64,000 nucleotides of DNA from positions 1 to 64,000 of the forward strand of contig JAEUUU010000093.1 of the NCBI GenBank assembly GCA_016787345.1. Reading direction: 5' to 3'. Position numbers and translations under genes: made by a program. This document shows, piece by piece, positions 62,761 to 64,000 of the stretch. Below the pieces are notes generated by a model. It was not told the DNA's origin. It worked only from the letters and a program-made list of their open reading frames with translations, and did not search any database. The stretch comes from Saprospiraceae bacterium (GTDB lineage: Bacteria > Bacteroidota > Bacteroidia > Chitinophagales > Saprospiraceae). Position 1 is the stretch's first letter. Every line of letters starts with the position of its first letter.

Positions 62761-62803
62761 GGATTTGAGGATGCGAGGATTTGAGGATGCGAGGATTTGA
62801 TTA
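62758..62803. repeat. GAGGATTT/GAGGATGC array, left arm
   Basis: Five 8-bp units alternating GAGGATTT and GAGGATGC with GAGGATTTGATTAG at the end. It starts in the batA stop codon. Its inverted partner lies at 63212-63248 on the other side of the four-helix-bundle gene. Confidence 0.9.
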
Positions 62804-62830
62804 GATAGTGATAAAAACTGAACTGAATAT

Positions 62831-63205
62831 ATGAGGACCTATTATTTTGAAAAACTTGATGTTTGGCATAAAGGCAGGCATCTTGTTAAAGAAGTATATT
62901 TGATAACCAAAGATTTTCCTTCGGAAGAAAAATTCGGGATGGCCCAACAACTAAGGAGGGCCAGTATCTCGATTCCTACTAACCTGGCAGAAGGCACCAG
63001 TCGGAAAAGCGGAAAAGACCAGGCCCGGTTTACAGAAATTGCCTACGGTAGTTTGATGGAGGTATTAAGCCTTTTGATCACTGCGCTTGATTTGGGGTTT
63101 TTGACTGAAAACCAGATCGACAGCCTTCGGCCTCCGATAGAAGAGATCGGCAATAAATTAAATGCACTCAGAGAGACTCAATTAAAAAGAAATTCAACCA
63201 CTTAG
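62831..63205 (+). CDS. Four-helix-bundle protein of the 23S rRNA intervening-sequence (S23/IVP) family
   Basis: 124 residues, the usual length. Family hallmarks are all present: FEKLDVWHKGRHLVKEVY, FPSEEKFGMAQQLRRASISI, PTNLAEGTSRKS and FTEIAYGSLMEVLSLL. In Leptospira and Coxiella such proteins are coded inside intervening sequences of 23S rRNA that are cut out by RNase III; related bundles (Avd) assist retroelements. Here it sits between batA and batB on the same strand. Its bases are more AT-rich than the flanking bat genes, and inverted GAGGATTT arrays bracket it, which suggests insertion. Confidence 0.92.
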   Translation: MRTYYFEKLDVWHKGRHLVKEVYLITKDFPSEEKFGMAQQLRRASISIPTNLAEGTSRKSGKDQARFTEIAYGSLMEVLSLLITALDLGFLTENQIDSLRPPIEEIGNKLNALRETQLKRNSTT

Positions 63206-63211
63206 CCCTTG

Positions 63212-63248
63212 TCAAATCCTCGAATCTTCGCATCCTCGAATCTTCATC
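63212..63248. repeat. AATCCTCG/AATCTTCG array, right arm
   Basis: Units AATCCTCGAATCTTCGCATCC and TCGAATCTTCATC are the reverse complement of the batA-side array with a few changes. The last bases merge into the batB ATG. With the left arm it could form an imperfect ~35-bp stem enclosing the four-helix-bundle gene. Confidence 0.85.
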
Positions 63249-63249
63249 A

Positions 63250-64000
63250 ATGAACATCGAAAATCCCGCACTCCTCCACCTCCTTTGGGTAGCGCCCGTG
63301 TTTGGCGCTGTGTTGTACGTGTATTGGCAGTGGCGCACGCGCACGCTGCGGCAGCTCGGGTCATCGCAGTTGGCGGAGCGTCTGTTGCTGGGTTTTTCGG
63401 TCCGGCGATTTGCCGGCAAAGCGGTGATGTACGGTCTGGCAATGGTTTTGATCGCCCTGGCCATCGCCAATCCGCAGCAAGCGGTGCAGGTGACGCCGCC
63501 GGCGCAGAAAAGCGCCGACGTACTGATCGCGCTGGATATTTCCCAGAGTATGCTGGCAACCGATGAAAAGCCCAACCGCCTCGAAACCGCCAAGGTGTTT
63601 ATTCAAAAACTGGTGCAATCGCTCGACGACGACCGCATCGGACTGATCTTTTTTGCGGGCGATGCGTACGCGCAGATGCCACTGTCGTCGGACCATTCGG
63701 CGCTGCTGACTTTCGTGCGCAATGCCAACCCCAATTTTACCACCGAACAAGGCTCCAACCTGGCCTCGGCGTTTGAACTGACCGGCCGCCTGTTCGGCGC
63801 GGGCGAATCGACGGCCGGCCGGGCGCTGGTACTCGTGTCCGACGGCGAAAACCATACCGGCGAAGCTGTGCGCCGCGCCCGCGAAGTGCATGAAAAAGGT
63901 GTGGAAATACACACTGTCAGCGTAGGCACCAGCGTGGGCGCCACGATCCCGCTGGGCGGTCGCGAAATGAAACGCGATTTTTCCGGGCAGGTCGTCCGTA
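63250..64000 (+). CDS. batB: VWA-domain membrane protein BatB, 5' part
   Basis: The first 250 codons of a gene that runs past the window edge. MNIENPALLHLLWVAPVFG begins TM1 (about 8-25); TM2 is about 57-75. The VWA MIDAS residues are DISQS (near 96-100), the segment FTTEQGSNLAS, and Asp in VLVSDGENHTG. The segment FFAGDAYAQMPLSSD is typical of BatB. It should follow batA directly; here the two are separated by the four-helix-bundle cassette. A repeat array touches its start codon. Confidence 0.9.
   Translation, partial: MNIENPALLHLLWVAPVFGAVLYVYWQWRTRTLRQLGSSQLAERLLLGFSVRRFAGKAVMYGLAMVLIALAIANPQQAVQVTPPAQKSADVLIALDISQSMLATDEKPNRLETAKVFIQKLVQSLDDDRIGLIFFAGDAYAQMPLSSDHSALLTFVRNANPNFTTEQGSNLASAFELTGRLFGAGESTAGRALVLVSDGENHTGEAVRRAREVHEKGVEIHTVSVGTSVGATIPLGGREMKRDFSGQVVR

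Noticed and set aside
62831..63205. Diversity-generating retroelement accessory (Avd)
   Set aside because: The fold family is shared, but no reverse transcriptase, template repeat or variable repeat is seen nearby, and the sequence hallmarks fit the S23/intervening-sequence branch.

Overview
The window looks like chromosomal DNA of a Bacteroidota bacterium, most likely of the Saprospiria (Lewinella/Haliscomenobacter-like). The evidence is type IX secretion C-terminal domains (type A at the end of the CotH-like protein, type B at the end of a 2356-residue PKD-repeat protein), many FtsX-type 8-TM permeases, an ECF sigma factor followed by a TM plus beta-barrel protein, a TAnnTTTG-type promoter, and few Shine-Dalgarno sequences. 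Base composition is fairly GC-rich throughout. I saw no rRNA, tRNA, CRISPR array, transposase or phage gene.

Layout. 1-3.7 kb: tail of a GNAT-like acetyltransferase, two TonB_C/YwqK-like paralogues, and two envelope proteins of unknown function. 3.7-16.8 kb: a minus-strand export cluster with a MacA/HlyD-like adaptor, two LolD/MacB-like ATPases and four tandem ~812-residue permeases. 17.1-20.1 kb: a divergent NtrC-type response regulator and an NtrY/NtrB-like histidine kinase. The 242-bp divergent gap holds two tandem dyads and a -24/-12-like promoter facing the export genes, so the regulator very probably drives them. 20.3-26.4 kb: a DUF1990/YndJ-like membrane protein, lipoproteins, an ECF sigma factor with a trans-envelope partner, and ApaG. 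26.5-33.5 kb: the giant secreted PKD protein with ten 51-residue repeats. 33.5-41.4 kb: a membrane patatin, a UbiA-like protein, a metallopeptidase/TolB-propeller/barrel fusion and a lipoprotein esterase. 41.5-47.6 kb: aromatic catabolism (paaABCD for phenylacetyl-CoA epoxidation; HPPD and homogentisate dioxygenase for tyrosine). 47.7-58.8 kb: a DUF5916 outer-membrane protein, sugar nucleotidyltransferase, copper-storage-like protein, GmhA, CotH-like protein, SPFH protein with an Arc-like partner, TruC, and a Tat-exported amine oxidase. 58.9-64 kb: a moxR-DUF58-batA-batB operon interrupted by a 23S-rRNA-intervening-sequence-type four-helix-bundle gene.

The most unusual feature is in the gaps. 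Many intergenic regions are built from short tandem arrays of 8-9 bp units that begin at the stop codon of the upstream gene and/or end just before the start codon of the downstream gene. They often form inverted pairs. Other palindromic families supply the last codons and stop of paaA and truC. One array pair brackets the four-helix-bundle gene inside the bat operon, like the inverted repeats of rRNA intervening sequences. All functional statements rest on reading the sequence and on family knowledge; no database search was run.
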